From Leifsonia williamsii (GTDB lineage Bacteria > Actinomycetota > Actinomycetes > Actinomycetales > Microbacteriaceae), in the NCBI RefSeq assembly GCF_030433685.1, contig NZ_JAROCF010000001.1:2976001-3040000 (forward strand): 64,000 nt of DNA, given 5' to 3'. The notes below the pieces were generated by a model, which did not search any database, was not told the origin of the DNA, and saw only the letters and a program-made list of their open reading frames with translations. Numbering within the stretch: the stretch's first letter is position 1; every line of letters begins with the position of its first letter. This document shows, piece by piece, positions 25,815 through 34,004 of the stretch. The position numbers were made by a program, and so were the translations under genes.

Positions 25815-26305
25815 GCGTCGCTCTCATCTGGGCGCAGGCCGACGACCGGGTGATCGGCGCCGGCGGCGTCATGCCGTGGCACCTGCCGGAGGACATGCGC
25901 CGCTTCCGCGCCCTGACCTCCGGCTCCCCGGTGGTGATGGGCAGGCGCACGTGGGAGTCGCTCCCCGAGCGCTTCCGCCCGCTGCCCGGCCGCCGCAACC
26001 TCGTCGTGACCCGGCAGCCCGGCTGGAGCTCCCCCGGCGCCGAGGTCGTGCACTCCGTCGAGGAGGCTCTGGCCGCCGAGCCCGCCGACGGCACCCTCTG
26101 GGTGATCGGAGGCGCCGAGCTCTACCGCCAGACCCTCCCGTCCGCCGACCGCATCGAGCTGACCGAGCTCGACCTCGCCGTCCCCGGCGACACCCGCGCC
26201 CCCGAGCCGGGCCCGGACTGGCACCCCGACCCGGCGTCCTCCCCGGAGTGGCTCACCGCCGAGAACGGCATCCGTTACCGGTTCACGACGCTGCGCCGCG
26301 ACTGA
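25811..26305 (+). CDS. folA: Dihydrofolate reductase
   Basis: FolA reduces the dihydrofolate made by ThyA back to tetrahydrofolate using NADPH. The 164-residue protein shows [17 protein letters not shown] (substrate loop with the proton-relay Asp after HLPE), [12 protein letters not shown], the NADPH motif RRNLVVTR, and [12 protein letters not shown]. Translation is coupled to thyA by a 4-nt overlap. Its stop is separated from that of the convergent DUF1345 gene by a single base, so no conventional terminator fits between them. Confidence 0.96.
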   Translation: MSVALIWAQADDRVIGAGGVMPWHLPEDMRRFRALTSGSPVVMGRRTWESLPERFRPLPGRRNLVVTRQPGWSSPGAEVVHSVEEALAAEPADGTLWVIGGAELYRQTLPSADRIELTELDLAVPGDTRAPEPGPDWHPDPASSPEWLTAENGIRYRFTTLRRD

Positions 26306-26306
26306 C

Positions 26307-26948
26307 CTAAAGCCCCGCCACCAGGTTCACGGTCGTCGCGAGGATCACCGACCCGAACAGGTACGACAGCAGCGTGTGCCGGAGGATCGCCCGGCGGATG
26401 TACGAACTGCTCACGTCCGTGTCCGACACCTGGAACGTCATCCCGAGCGTGAACGCCAGGTAGGCGAAGTCGCTGTACTGCGGCGGCTCGTCCTGGTTGA
26501 AGTCGATGCCGCCGTCCTTCAGGTAGTACATCCGCGCGTACCGCAGCGTGTAGAGCGTGTGGACGAGCAGCCACGACAGCGCGACGCTCACGACCGCGAG
26601 CAGGGCCACGACGAGCTGGCGGCCGCCCGACAGGTGCCGGGCGTCGACCACGATGTACACGACGGCGACGACGCTCGCGAGGCTGGCCAGGAGCAGCAGG
26701 AGGTCGCTGACGCGCCTCCCCGGGTCCTCCAGCGTCGCGTGCAACCGGGTCTCCGTCGCGTCGAGCCGCCAGACGCGCAACCACACCCACAGCACGTACA
26801 CGATGCACGCGCCCGCCCAGCCCGCGATCACCGCGTAGCGCCACTCATCCGCCACGCCGACCACGACACCGGTCAGCACGCCGGCGCCGAGCGCCACCGC
26901 CATCCGCAGCCGCGACCTGCCGCGCCCGCGCTCCACCTCATCCGTCAC
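26307..26948 (-). CDS. DUF1345 family membrane protein
   Basis: The 213-residue protein has about five hydrophobic helices and the conserved stretch DEPPQYSDFAYLAFTLGMTFQVSDTDV, which marks DUF1345. The sequence LRHTLLSYLFGSVILATTVNL resembles the ion-channel-like C-terminal helix of the family; the function is unknown. GTG 26948 (encoding MTDEVERG) is preferred over longer in-frame starts that would run across the divergent aspT promoter. The -10 region here is poor (GAGCAT 6 nt upstream). Confidence 0.75.
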   Translation of the reverse strand: MTDEVERGRGRSRLRMAVALGAGVLTGVVVGVADEWRYAVIAGWAGACIVYVLWVWLRVWRLDATETRLHATLEDPGRRVSDLLLLLASLASVVAVVYIVVDARHLSGGRQLVVALLAVVSVALSWLLVHTLYTLRYARMYYLKDGGIDFNQDEPPQYSDFAYLAFTLGMTFQVSDTDVSSSYIRRAILRHTLLSYLFGSVILATTVNLVAGL

Positions 26949-26997
26949 ACTCGGATGCTCGCACACCGCGCCGCCGGTGACGCTCGCCGCGCGCCGG

Positions 26998-27003
26998 TAC
27001 GAT
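26998..27003 (+). promoter_or_regulatory. -10 box (TACGAT), leaderless aspartate aminotransferase promoter
   Basis: TACGAT ends 6 nt before GTG 27010. A GTGACG about 15 bp further upstream is a possible but poorly spaced -35. Confidence 0.5.
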
Positions 27004-27009
27004 CGGATC

Positions 27010-28299
27010 GTGACCACCGCCGCCTCGCCCCTCGCCGACCTCGACACCCCGGCCCTCCTCGCCGCCCGCGACGCCTTCTCGGCCGCGTACGACGAGCTGA
27101 AGGAGGCCCGCCTCACCCTCGACCTGACCCGCGGCAAGCCGTCGGCCGAGCAGCTCGACCTCTCGAACGACCTGCTCCACCTGCCCGACGGCGAGCACCG
27201 CGACGCGTCCGGTCTCGACCTGCGCAACTACGGCGGCGCCGAGGGGCTGCCCGAGCTGCGCGAGATGTTCTCCGACGCGCTGCGCGTGCCCGTCTCGCGC
27301 CTCCTCGCGCTCGGCAACTCCAGCCTCACCCTGATGCACGACACCATCGTGCAGGCGCTGCTGCACGGCGTCCCCGGCGGCGACGCGCCCTGGTCCAGCC
27401 GCCCGATCAGCTTCCTCGCGCCGGTGCCCGGCTACGACCGGCACTTCACGATCTGCGAGCGCTACGGCATCCGGCTGATCCCGGTGCCGACCAACGACGA
27501 CGGGCCCGACGTGGAGGCCGTGGCCTCGCTGCTCGCCGCCGACGACTCGATCAAGGGCATGTGGTGCGTGCCCGTCTACTCCAACCCGACCGGCGCCGTC
27601 TACAGCGAGGAGGTCGTGCGCGCCCTCGTCTCGCTGCCCGCCGCCCCCGACTTCCGCCTGTTCTGGGACAACGCCTACGCCGTCCACCACCTCACCGACG
27701 AGCGGGCGGAGCCCATCGACGTGCTCGCGCTGGCCGCCGAGGCCGGCAACCCGGACCGCCCGCTGATCTTCGCCTCCACCTCGAAGGTCACCTACCCGGG
27801 CGCCGGCGTGGCGTTCGTCGGGGCGTCGGAGGCGAACATCGGCTGGTACAAGCACAACCTGTCGGCCCAGAGCATCGGCCCGGACAAGATCAACCAACTG
27901 CGCCACGTGCGGCTGCTCGAAGACGCCTCGGGTCTCGCGGAGCACATGGAGAAGCACCGCGCCATCCTCGCCCCCAAGTTCGACGCCGTCGACCGCGTGT
28001 TCCGCGAGCGGCTCACGCCGTGGGGTGCCGGCGCATGGACGGCGCCGAAGGGCGGCTACTTCGTCAGCCTCGACGTGCTGGAGGGCGCCGCGGCCCGCGC
28101 GGTCCAGCTCGCCAAGGAGGCCGGCATCGCGGTGACCCCGGCCGGCGCGACGTTCCCGTACGGCGACGACCCGCGCGACGCCAACATCCGCATCGCCCCG
28201 ACCTTCCCGCCGCTCGGCGAGCTGACGACGGCACTGGAGGGGCTGTGCACGGCGATCCTGCTCGCGGAGGCGGAGACGCTGCTCGCCGCCCGGAGCTGA
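27010..28299 (+). CDS. Aspartate aminotransferase, actinobacterial type (AspT-like)
   Basis: This PLP enzyme interconverts aspartate/2-oxoglutarate and oxaloacetate/glutamate. The 429 residues match the unusual subgroup known from Corynebacterium AspT: LTRGKPSAEQLDLS, NYGGAEGLPELREMF, GNSSLTLMHD, PVPGYDRHF, KGMWCVPVYSNPTG and the Schiff-base lysine in FASTSKVTYPGAG. The start GTG at 27010 follows a -10 box by 6 nt; a longer open frame to 26977 has no support. A GNAT gene follows after 5 nt, so the two form an operon. Confidence 0.88.
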   Translation: MTTAASPLADLDTPALLAARDAFSAAYDELKEARLTLDLTRGKPSAEQLDLSNDLLHLPDGEHRDASGLDLRNYGGAEGLPELREMFSDALRVPVSRLLALGNSSLTLMHDTIVQALLHGVPGGDAPWSSRPISFLAPVPGYDRHFTICERYGIRLIPVPTNDDGPDVEAVASLLAADDSIKGMWCVPVYSNPTGAVYSEEVVRALVSLPAAPDFRLFWDNAYAVHHLTDERAEPIDVLALAAEAGNPDRPLIFASTSKVTYPGAGVAFVGASEANIGWYKHNLSAQSIGPDKINQLRHVRLLEDASGLAEHMEKHRAILAPKFDAVDRVFRERLTPWGAGAWTAPKGGYFVSLDVLEGAAARAVQLAKEAGIAVTPAGATFPYGDDPRDANIRIAPTFPPLGELTTALEGLCTAILLAEAETLLAARS

Positions 28300-28304
28300 C
28301 CGCC

Positions 28305-28820
28305 ATGCAGGAGTCGCCGCACGAGTGGACCGTCCGCGCCAGCGTGGAGGCCGACTGGCGCGCCTACCGCGACCTGCGGCTCGAGATGCTGGCCGACACG
28401 CCGATGGCGTTCCTCGAGACCGTCGACGACGCCCGGCGTCACTCCGAGGAGCACTGGCGCCGCCGCGCCGCGAACGCCTCCCCGACCGGGCGGCTGTTCG
28501 CCGCGGTCGCGCCGGACGGCAGCTGGCTGGGCAGCATGGGCGGGTTCCAGGCGGTCGGCGCGCCGGATCCGCACCTCGTCGGCGTCTACGTCACGCCCGA
28601 GTTCCGTGGCCGCGCAACAGGGCTCACCGACGCACTGCTCGACGCGGTGATCGACTGGGCGCGCGGGCGCGGCGAACGCCTGCTCCTCGACGTGCACGAG
28701 GACAACGCGCCCGCCATCCGCTACTACGAGCGGCGCGGCTTCGCCTTCACCGGCCGGACGCAGCCGTACCCGCTCGACCGCAGCGCGAACGAGCGGGAGA
28801 TGGCGCTGCCGCTCGGCTGA
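28305..28820 (+). CDS. GNAT family N-acetyltransferase
   Basis: The 171-residue protein has the GNAT fold signatures LVGVYVTPEFRGRATGLTDALL (acetyl-CoA pyrophosphate loop with an R-G-R-A-T-G variant of Q/RxxGxG/A) and HEDNAPAIRYYERRGF. The substrate is unknown. It is 5 nt downstream of the aspartate aminotransferase and presumably co-transcribed. It converges on dhaM with 37 nt between the stops. Confidence 0.85.
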   Translation: MQESPHEWTVRASVEADWRAYRDLRLEMLADTPMAFLETVDDARRHSEEHWRRRAANASPTGRLFAAVAPDGSWLGSMGGFQAVGAPDPHLVGVYVTPEFRGRATGLTDALLDAVIDWARGRGERLLLDVHEDNAPAIRYYERRGFAFTGRTQPYPLDRSANEREMALPLG

Positions 28821-28857
28821 GCCGCCGGGCGGCAGCGACTCCGCCACCGGGGTCGGA

Positions 28858-29565
28858 CTAGACCTCGCCGAAGCCGGTCTCGACCAGAGCGACCAGAGCG
28901 TCCACGGCTGCGCGGCCCTCCGGGTCGTCCGAGGCGATCTTCGCCGTCGCGCCCGCGATGAGGCCGAGCGACATGACGCCGAGGAGGCTCTTGGCGTCCT
29001 TGCCGTTGACGGTCACCTTCGCCGGGAACGTGTTGGCGAGCTTGACGAAGTCGGCCGCGGGTCGCGCGTGCAACCCCTGCGGGTTGCGCACCAGCACCTC
29101 GCGCTCGTACCGCCCGCCGGTCTGCTCCGCGGCCGGAGGGGTGGAGACGGGCGCGCTCTGCGCCTCCTCCCCCGCCCACGCCGTCCGCGCCCCCTCGGCC
29201 GCCGAGGCGACGCCGGCCAGGTCGGCGCCGGTCTCCGCCGCGACCGCCGCCGCGACGCCGCCCTCGACGAAGGGGACGTCGACCACGCGCACGCGGGCGC
29301 GCTCGTCCTCCGGCAGCATGTCGAGAACGGTCTCGGCGGTGAGCAGCGCCGAGCCGAGGTCGCTGATCACGACGACGCCGGCGCCGGTGTCGGCCTCGCC
29401 GACCGCCGCCATCACCTTGGTGAAGCTCGTGCCGATGCCGCCGTCGTCCGTCCCGCCCGCGGCGAGCAGCCGGACGCCCGGCGCCATCTGCCCGGCGAGG
29501 GCGACGGCGCCGGCGGCCAGCTGCTCGCTGTGCGAGACGAGGACGAGGCCGACCCTGTCGGTCAT
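28858..29565 (-). CDS. dhaM: PTS phosphocarrier DhaM (EIIA-HPr form)
   Basis: DhaM passes phosphate from the PTS to DhaL-bound ADP for dihydroxyacetone phosphorylation. The 235 residues hold an EIIA-mannose-type domain with His12 (LVLVSHSEQ) and a C-terminal HPr domain with His166 (NPQGLHARPAADF) and the regulatory-type Ser193 (KSLLGVMS), joined by a Pro/Ala/Glu linker. The enzyme-I-like third domain of the E. coli protein is absent, so it depends on a general enzyme I encoded elsewhere. The start overlaps the dhaL stop (ATGA). Confidence 0.93.
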   Translation of the reverse strand: MTDRVGLVLVSHSEQLAAGAVALAGQMAPGVRLLAAGGTDDGGIGTSFTKVMAAVGEADTGAGVVVISDLGSALLTAETVLDMLPEDERARVRVVDVPFVEGGVAAAVAAETGADLAGVASAAEGARTAWAGEEAQSAPVSTPPAAEQTGGRYEREVLVRNPQGLHARPAADFVKLANTFPAKVTVNGKDAKSLLGVMSLGLIAGATAKIASDDPEGRAAVDALVALVETGFGEV

Positions 29566-30194
29566 CCCGTGACCTCCGCCGCGGCGCGCAGGAGCAGTGC
29601 GGTCGACTGGGCCCCGGGGTCGCGGTGACCGGCCGACCGCTCGCCGAGGTAGCTGGCGCGGCCCTTGCGGGCGACCAGCGGCTCGGTGGCGACGGCGCCC
29701 TGCTCGGCCGCGTCCGCGGCCGCCACCAGGATGTCGTGCGGCGACGCTCCGCCCTCCTGCGCGGCGGCCGCGGCGTCGACCGCGGGTGTCCAGGCGTCGA
29801 CCATCGTCTTGTCGCCCGGCTCGGCCTTGCCGCGGGACACGATCCCGTCGCGCGCCGCCCTGAGCATCGCCACGAGCGTCGCTCCGTCGATCTCGTCGGC
29901 CGCGCCCGCCGGCTCGGCCGCCTTGAGGAAGGCCGTGCCGTAGAGCGGGCCGGAGGCGCCGCCCACCGTCGAGATCAGCGTCATGGCGATCGAGCGGAAG
30001 GCCGCTCCCGGGTTCGAGCCCTCCGGGAGGCCGTCGAGCGCGGTGACGGCCGCGCGCACGCCGCGGTCCATGTTCTCGCCGTGGTCGCCGTCGCCGATCT
30101 CCCGGTCGAGGGTGTTCAGCTCCTGCTTGTGCTCGCCGATGGCCGCCGCAGCGGCGGTCATCCAGGCCCGCACCCAGTCCGTGTCCAGCGTCAT
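29562..30194 (-). CDS. dhaL: Dihydroxyacetone kinase ADP-binding subunit DhaL
   Basis: DhaL carries a tightly bound ADP that is rephosphorylated by DhaM and donates phosphate to dihydroxyacetone held by DhaK. The 210 residues show the metal/nucleotide Asp cluster NTLDREIGDGDHGENMDRG and the GGASGPLYGTAFLKAA loop. The ATG at 30194 follows GAGGAAGGA. The product is dihydroxyacetone phosphate for glycolysis. It lies 44 nt downstream of dhaK in one operon. Confidence 0.95.
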   Translation of the reverse strand: MTLDTDWVRAWMTAAAAAIGEHKQELNTLDREIGDGDHGENMDRGVRAAVTALDGLPEGSNPGAAFRSIAMTLISTVGGASGPLYGTAFLKAAEPAGAADEIDGATLVAMLRAARDGIVSRGKAEPGDKTMVDAWTPAVDAAAAAQEGGASPHDILVAAADAAEQGAVATEPLVARKGRASYLGERSAGHRDPGAQSTALLLRAAAEVTG

Positions 30195-30238
30195 CGACGC
30201 GTCCTTCCTCTCAGCTCCGGTGGTCTCGGTCTGCGCCG

Positions 30239-31240
30239 TCAGAGTCCCCAGCGGAGCGCGGCGGTGTGCACCGGCGCGTCCCACAGGGCGGTCAGCTCGT
30301 CGTCCAGCTTCAGCACCGAGATGGAGGCGCCCTGCATCTCCAGCGAGGTGACGTAGCTGCCGACCAGCGACCGCGACAGCGTGATGCCGCGTTCGTCGAG
30401 GATCTCGGCGGCACGGCGGAACAGGATGTACAGCTCCGACAGCGGGGTTCCCCCCATCCCGTTGACGAAGAGGAGCACCTGGTCGCCGGACGCGAACGGC
30501 AGGTCGCCGAGGACCGCCTCCATCATCCGGTCCACCAGCCGGTCCGCCGGCTCGAGCTTGATCCGCTCGCGCCCCGGCTCGCCGTGGATGCCGACGCCGA
30601 ACTCGATCTCGTCCTCGGGGAGGACGAAGCCCGGCTGGCCGGCGTGCGGCACCGTGCCGTCGGTGAGCGCGAGACCGATCGAGCGCACGTTCGCGTTGAC
30701 GCGCTCGGCGACCGCCGTGACGGCGTCCAGGTCGTCTCCGCGCTCGGCGGCGGCGCCCGCGATCTTCTCGACCAGCACCGTGCCGGCGACGCCGCGCCGG
30801 CCCGCGGTGTAGAGCGAGTCCTGCACGGCCACGTCGTCGTTCGTGACGACCGAGCGCACCTGGATGCCCTCCGCCCCGACCAGGTCGGCGGCCGTCTCGA
30901 AGTTGAGGACGTCGCCGGTGTAGTTCTTGACGATGTGGAGCACGCCTGCACCGCCGTCGGCGGCCTTGGTCGCCTCCACGATCGGTATCGGGGTCGGCGA
31001 GGTGAACACCTCGCCCGGGACGGCCGCGTCCAGCATGCCCCTGCCGACGAAGCCGGCATGGAGGGGCTCATGGCCGCTGCCGCCGCCGCTGACCAGGCCG
31101 ACCTTGCCGCTGACCGGGCCGTCGGCCCGCGCCACGAATTTCGGATCCTGCGACACCCTCACGATGTCGGCGTGAGCACGGCCGAACCCCGCGAGGGACT
31201 CGGTCACGACGTCGGGCACGTCGTTGATGAGCTTCTTCAT
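30239..31240 (-). CDS. dhaK: Dihydroxyacetone kinase substrate-binding subunit DhaK
   Basis: DhaK binds dihydroxyacetone covalently as a hemiaminal through a histidine. The 333-residue length and sequence fit the PTS-dependent form rather than the single-chain ATP-dependent kinase. It has SGGGSGHEPLHAGFVGRG (53-70), VKNYTGD, TNDDVAV, and the substrate His219 in GVGIHGEPG. The ATG at 31240 (MKKLINDV) follows GGAAGGAAGGG; a much longer in-frame extension through trpD is not real. It starts 41 nt after trpD on the same strand, so the dha genes may be read from the trpD promoter or from one in this gap. Confidence 0.95.
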   Translation of the reverse strand: MKKLINDVPDVVTESLAGFGRAHADIVRVSQDPKFVARADGPVSGKVGLVSGGGSGHEPLHAGFVGRGMLDAAVPGEVFTSPTPIPIVEATKAADGGAGVLHIVKNYTGDVLNFETAADLVGAEGIQVRSVVTNDDVAVQDSLYTAGRRGVAGTVLVEKIAGAAAERGDDLDAVTAVAERVNANVRSIGLALTDGTVPHAGQPGFVLPEDEIEFGVGIHGEPGRERIKLEPADRLVDRMMEAVLGDLPFASGDQVLLFVNGMGGTPLSELYILFRRAAEILDERGITLSRSLVGSYVTSLEMQGASISVLKLDDELTALWDAPVHTAALRWGL

Positions 31241-31281
31241 CGAAACCCTTCCTTCCATCCCGGTGGGTCCACCCCACCGTG

Positions 31282-32331
31282 TCAGTGCGTCGCCGCCACC
31301 CACTCGTCGAGCTTCGCGGCCGCAGCCCCGGAGTCGATGGCCTGGGCGGCGACCGCCATGTGCGAACGGAACCGATCCAGGATGGACTCCTGGACCCTCG
31401 ACGGGTCGGACGCGAGCTCGTACGACACGAGCCCGGCCGCCGCGTTGAGCAGGACGATGTCGCGCACGGGACCCTCTTCGCCCGCGAGCACGGCACGCAC
31501 GACCGCCGCGTTGTACGCGGCGTCCTTGCCGAGCAGGTCCTCGATCCGCGCCCGGGGCAGGCCCAGGTCGCGCGGATCGATGTCGTGCTCGGTGACGAGG
31601 CCCCTCGAGACCTCCCAGACGTGGCTGTGACCGGTGGTCGACAGCTCGTCGAGCCCGTCGTCGCCGCGGAAGACCAGCGCGGTGGCGCCGCGGGTCTGGA
31701 ACACGCCGACGATGAGCGGGATGCGGTCGAGCGTCGCGACGCCGACCGCCGACGCCTCCGGCCGCGCCGGGTTGCACAGCGGGCCGAGGTAGTTGAAGAC
31801 CGTGGGGACGCCGAGCTGCGACCGCACGGGCCCGGCGTTCGCGAACCCGGGGTGGAACGCGCTCGCGAAGGCGAACGTGATGCCGGTGCGCTGCAGCACC
31901 TCCGCCACCCGCTCCGGCGGCAGCGTCAGGTCGATGCCGAGCGCGGCCAGCACGTCGGATGACCCCGACGACGAGCTCGCCGCCCGATTGCCGTGCTTGA
32001 TCACGGGCACGCCGGTGGCCGCGGCGATGATGGAGGCCGTCGTCGACACGTTCACCGTGCCGAACCGGTCCCCGCCGGTGCCGACGATGTCGAGCGCCAT
32101 CGGGTCCACCGGCAGCGGGACGGCGTGGTCGAGGATGGCGTCGCGGAAGCCGACGATCTCGTCGACCGTCTCGCCCTTGGCCCGCAGAGCGACCAGGAAC
32201 GCCGCCAGCTGGGCCTCCGTCGCCTCCCCCGTCATGACCTGGTCCATGGCCCACGCGGCGTCCGCGACGCTGAGGTCTTCGCCCGCGAGCAGGGCGGTGA
32301 GCACGGAGGACCAGGACTGGGATGGGGCCAT
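31282..32331 (-). CDS. trpD: Anthranilate phosphoribosyltransferase
   Basis: TrpD joins anthranilate and PRPP in tryptophan synthesis. The 349 residues contain DIVGTGGDRFGTVNVST (PRPP site), KHGNRAASSSSGSSDVL, FASAFHPGFA and FNYLGPLCNP. No other trp gene is in the window; stand-alone trpD is frequent in this family of actinobacteria. TAGGAT ends 6 nt before the ATG, so the mRNA is probably leaderless. It is divergent from ctaE with a 140-bp region between the starts and is followed by the dha operon. Confidence 0.95.
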   Translation of the reverse strand: MAPSQSWSSVLTALLAGEDLSVADAAWAMDQVMTGEATEAQLAAFLVALRAKGETVDEIVGFRDAILDHAVPLPVDPMALDIVGTGGDRFGTVNVSTTASIIAAATGVPVIKHGNRAASSSSGSSDVLAALGIDLTLPPERVAEVLQRTGITFAFASAFHPGFANAGPVRSQLGVPTVFNYLGPLCNPARPEASAVGVATLDRIPLIVGVFQTRGATALVFRGDDGLDELSTTGHSHVWEVSRGLVTEHDIDPRDLGLPRARIEDLLGKDAAYNAAVVRAVLAGEEGPVRDIVLLNAAAGLVSYELASDPSRVQESILDRFRSHMAVAAQAIDSGAAAAKLDEWVAATH

Positions 32332-32337
32332 GTCACG

Positions 32338-32343
32338 ATCCTA
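32338..32343 (-). promoter_or_regulatory. -10 box (TAGGAT), leaderless trpD promoter
   Basis: On the minus strand TAGGAT ends 6 nt before the trpD ATG at 32331. Confidence 0.5.
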
Positions 32344-32458
32344 TGGGGAGCCGACACGCCACGGGGAGCACCCGTCCTGGCACCGCGCCACACGGCGCTA
32401 ACCGGAATCAAGGCGGATTCAAGCCCCCCAGGTGAGAAAACCACGGCTTCTTTTCAGC

Positions 32459-32464
32459 CATAAT
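32459..32464 (+). promoter_or_regulatory. -10 box (CATAAT), leaderless ctaE promoter
   Basis: CATAAT ends 7 nt before GTG 32472. The ATG inside it (32463) is in frame but would sit within the promoter itself, which argues for the GTG start. Confidence 0.45.
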
Positions 32465-32471
32465 GGGTTAC

Positions 32472-33101
32472 GTGACGAGCACCTCAATTTCTCCCGCTGC
32501 GACCGCGCCGGCCATCAACCGGCCCAACGTCGTCGCCGTCGGCACGATCGTCTGGCTCGGCTCCGAGGTGATGTTCTTCGCGGGTCTCTTCGCGATCTAC
32601 TTCACGCTCAAGTCGACCTCTCCCGATCTGTGGGCGGCGGAGACCCAGCACCTGAACATCCCCTACTCGCTGACGAACACGATCATCCTGGTCGCCAGTT
32701 CGTTCACCTGCCAGTTCGGGGTGTTCGCGGCCGAGCGCCTGCAGCCGCGCCGCACGGGCTGGAGCCCGGCCAAGTGGGGGATGGTCGAGTGGTTCACGCT
32801 CTCGTACATCCTCGGCGCGATCTTCGTCTCCGGGCAGATCCTCGAGTACGCGACGCTGGTCTCCGAGGGCATCTCCCTCAGCTCCAACGCCTACGGTTCG
32901 GCGTTCTACCTGACCACCGGCTTCCACGGCCTGCACGTGACCGGCGGCCTCATCGCCTTCCTGCTCGTCATCGGCCGCGCGTTCGCGGTCAAGACCTTCG
33001 GCCACAAGGAGGCGACCAGCGCCATCGTCGTCTCCTACTACTGGCACTTCGTCGACGTCGTGTGGATCGGACTGTTCGCGGTCATCTACATCATCCGTTA
33101 G
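32472..33101 (+). CDS. ctaE: Cytochrome c oxidase subunit III (aa3 type)
   Basis: Subunit III of the aa3 oxidase, with five membrane helices in 209 residues; typical segments are [40 protein letters not shown] and [16 protein letters not shown]. The GTG start (MTSTSISP) is used because it follows the -10 box by 7 nt and matches actinobacterial relatives as I recall them; an ATG 9 nt earlier is in frame. It leads the ctaE-qcrC-qcrA-qcrB operon, the classic actinobacterial arrangement that supplies the bc1-aa3 supercomplex in the plasma membrane. Confidence 0.95.
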   Translation: MTSTSISPAATAPAINRPNVVAVGTIVWLGSEVMFFAGLFAIYFTLKSTSPDLWAAETQHLNIPYSLTNTIILVASSFTCQFGVFAAERLQPRRTGWSPAKWGMVEWFTLSYILGAIFVSGQILEYATLVSEGISLSSNAYGSAFYLTTGFHGLHVTGGLIAFLLVIGRAFAVKTFGHKEATSAIVVSYYWHFVDVVWIGLFAVIYIIR

Positions 33102-33128
33102 TAGAAACTCAGGAGCTGACCTCACCCC

Positions 33129-33965
33129 ATGCGTCCCCGACTCTCCGGTAAAGCACCGAACGGCACCGCGGCGAAGCCCGTCCGCAAGACAGGCCGTCGT
33201 CACCCCATCGCCACGGTCGCGCTGCTCGTCGTCGGCCTCGGCCTCACCGGTGGCGCCTACGCCGCCGTCACCACCACGACCGCGTCCGCCGAGACGGCCC
33301 CCGCCGCCGCGTCGCAGGCCAGTGTCGACGAGGGCAAGAAGCTGTTCCAGGCCAACTGCGCCACCTGCCACGGCATGGAGGCCCAGGGCACCGAGGTCGC
33401 GCCCAGCCTGATCGGCGTCGGTGCGGCCTCCGTCGACTTCCAGGTCGGCACCGGCCGCATGCCGATGCAGATGCAGGGCCCGCAGGCCCAGGAGAAGCCG
33501 GTCCAGTTCACCGACGAGCAGGTCTCGGCCCTGGCCGACTACGTCGCCTCGCTCGCCCCCGGGCCCTCCATCCCCGAGCAGAAGTACCTCGACGGCAAGG
33601 GCGACGCCGCCCGCGGCGCCGAGCTCTTCCGCATCAACTGCGCGATGTGCCACAACGTCGCCGGCGCGGGTGGAGCGCTCACCGAGGGCAAGTACGCCCC
33701 GGCCCTCACCGGTGTCAGCGCCCAGCACATCTACGAGGCCATGATCACGGGCCCGCAGAACATGCCGGTGTTCAACGACCTGAACATCAACCCGCAGGGC
33801 AAGGCCGACATCATCACGTACCTCAAGTACATCGAGAACACCCCGTCCCCGGGTGGCTTCGAGCTGGGGAACCTCGGCCCGGTGGCCGAGGGCCTGTTCC
33901 TCTGGATCTTCGGCCTGGGCGCCATCGTCGCCCTCACCGTGTGGATCACGGCGAAGTCCAACTAG
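33129..33965 (+). CDS. qcrC: Di-haem cytochrome c subunit QcrC of the bc1 complex
   Basis: QcrC replaces both cytochrome c1 and soluble cytochrome c by carrying two haems that pass electrons directly to the oxidase. The 278 residues have an N-terminal membrane anchor/signal (about 27-47), two CxxCH sites (CATCH 77-81 and CAMCH 171-175) with distal Met candidates (RMPMQM and NMPVF), and a C-terminal membrane helix (about 252-274). A GGAG lies rather far (13 nt) from the ATG. It is the second gene of the ctaE-qcrCAB operon. Confidence 0.97.
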   Translation: MRPRLSGKAPNGTAAKPVRKTGRRHPIATVALLVVGLGLTGGAYAAVTTTTASAETAPAAASQASVDEGKKLFQANCATCHGMEAQGTEVAPSLIGVGAASVDFQVGTGRMPMQMQGPQAQEKPVQFTDEQVSALADYVASLAPGPSIPEQKYLDGKGDAARGAELFRINCAMCHNVAGAGGALTEGKYAPALTGVSAQHIYEAMITGPQNMPVFNDLNINPQGKADIITYLKYIENTPSPGGFELGNLGPVAEGLFLWIFGLGAIVALTVWITAKSN

Positions 33966-34004
33966 CCGGTACTCGAGCGTAGAAACAGCGTAAGAAGGAG
34001 AACA

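Noticed and set aside
30239..32254. One long minus-strand frame joining trpD territory to dhaK as a fusion protein
   Set aside because: trpD is complete in another frame, and dhaK has its own ATG at 31240 with a ribosome-binding site; the upstream part of the frame is low complexity.
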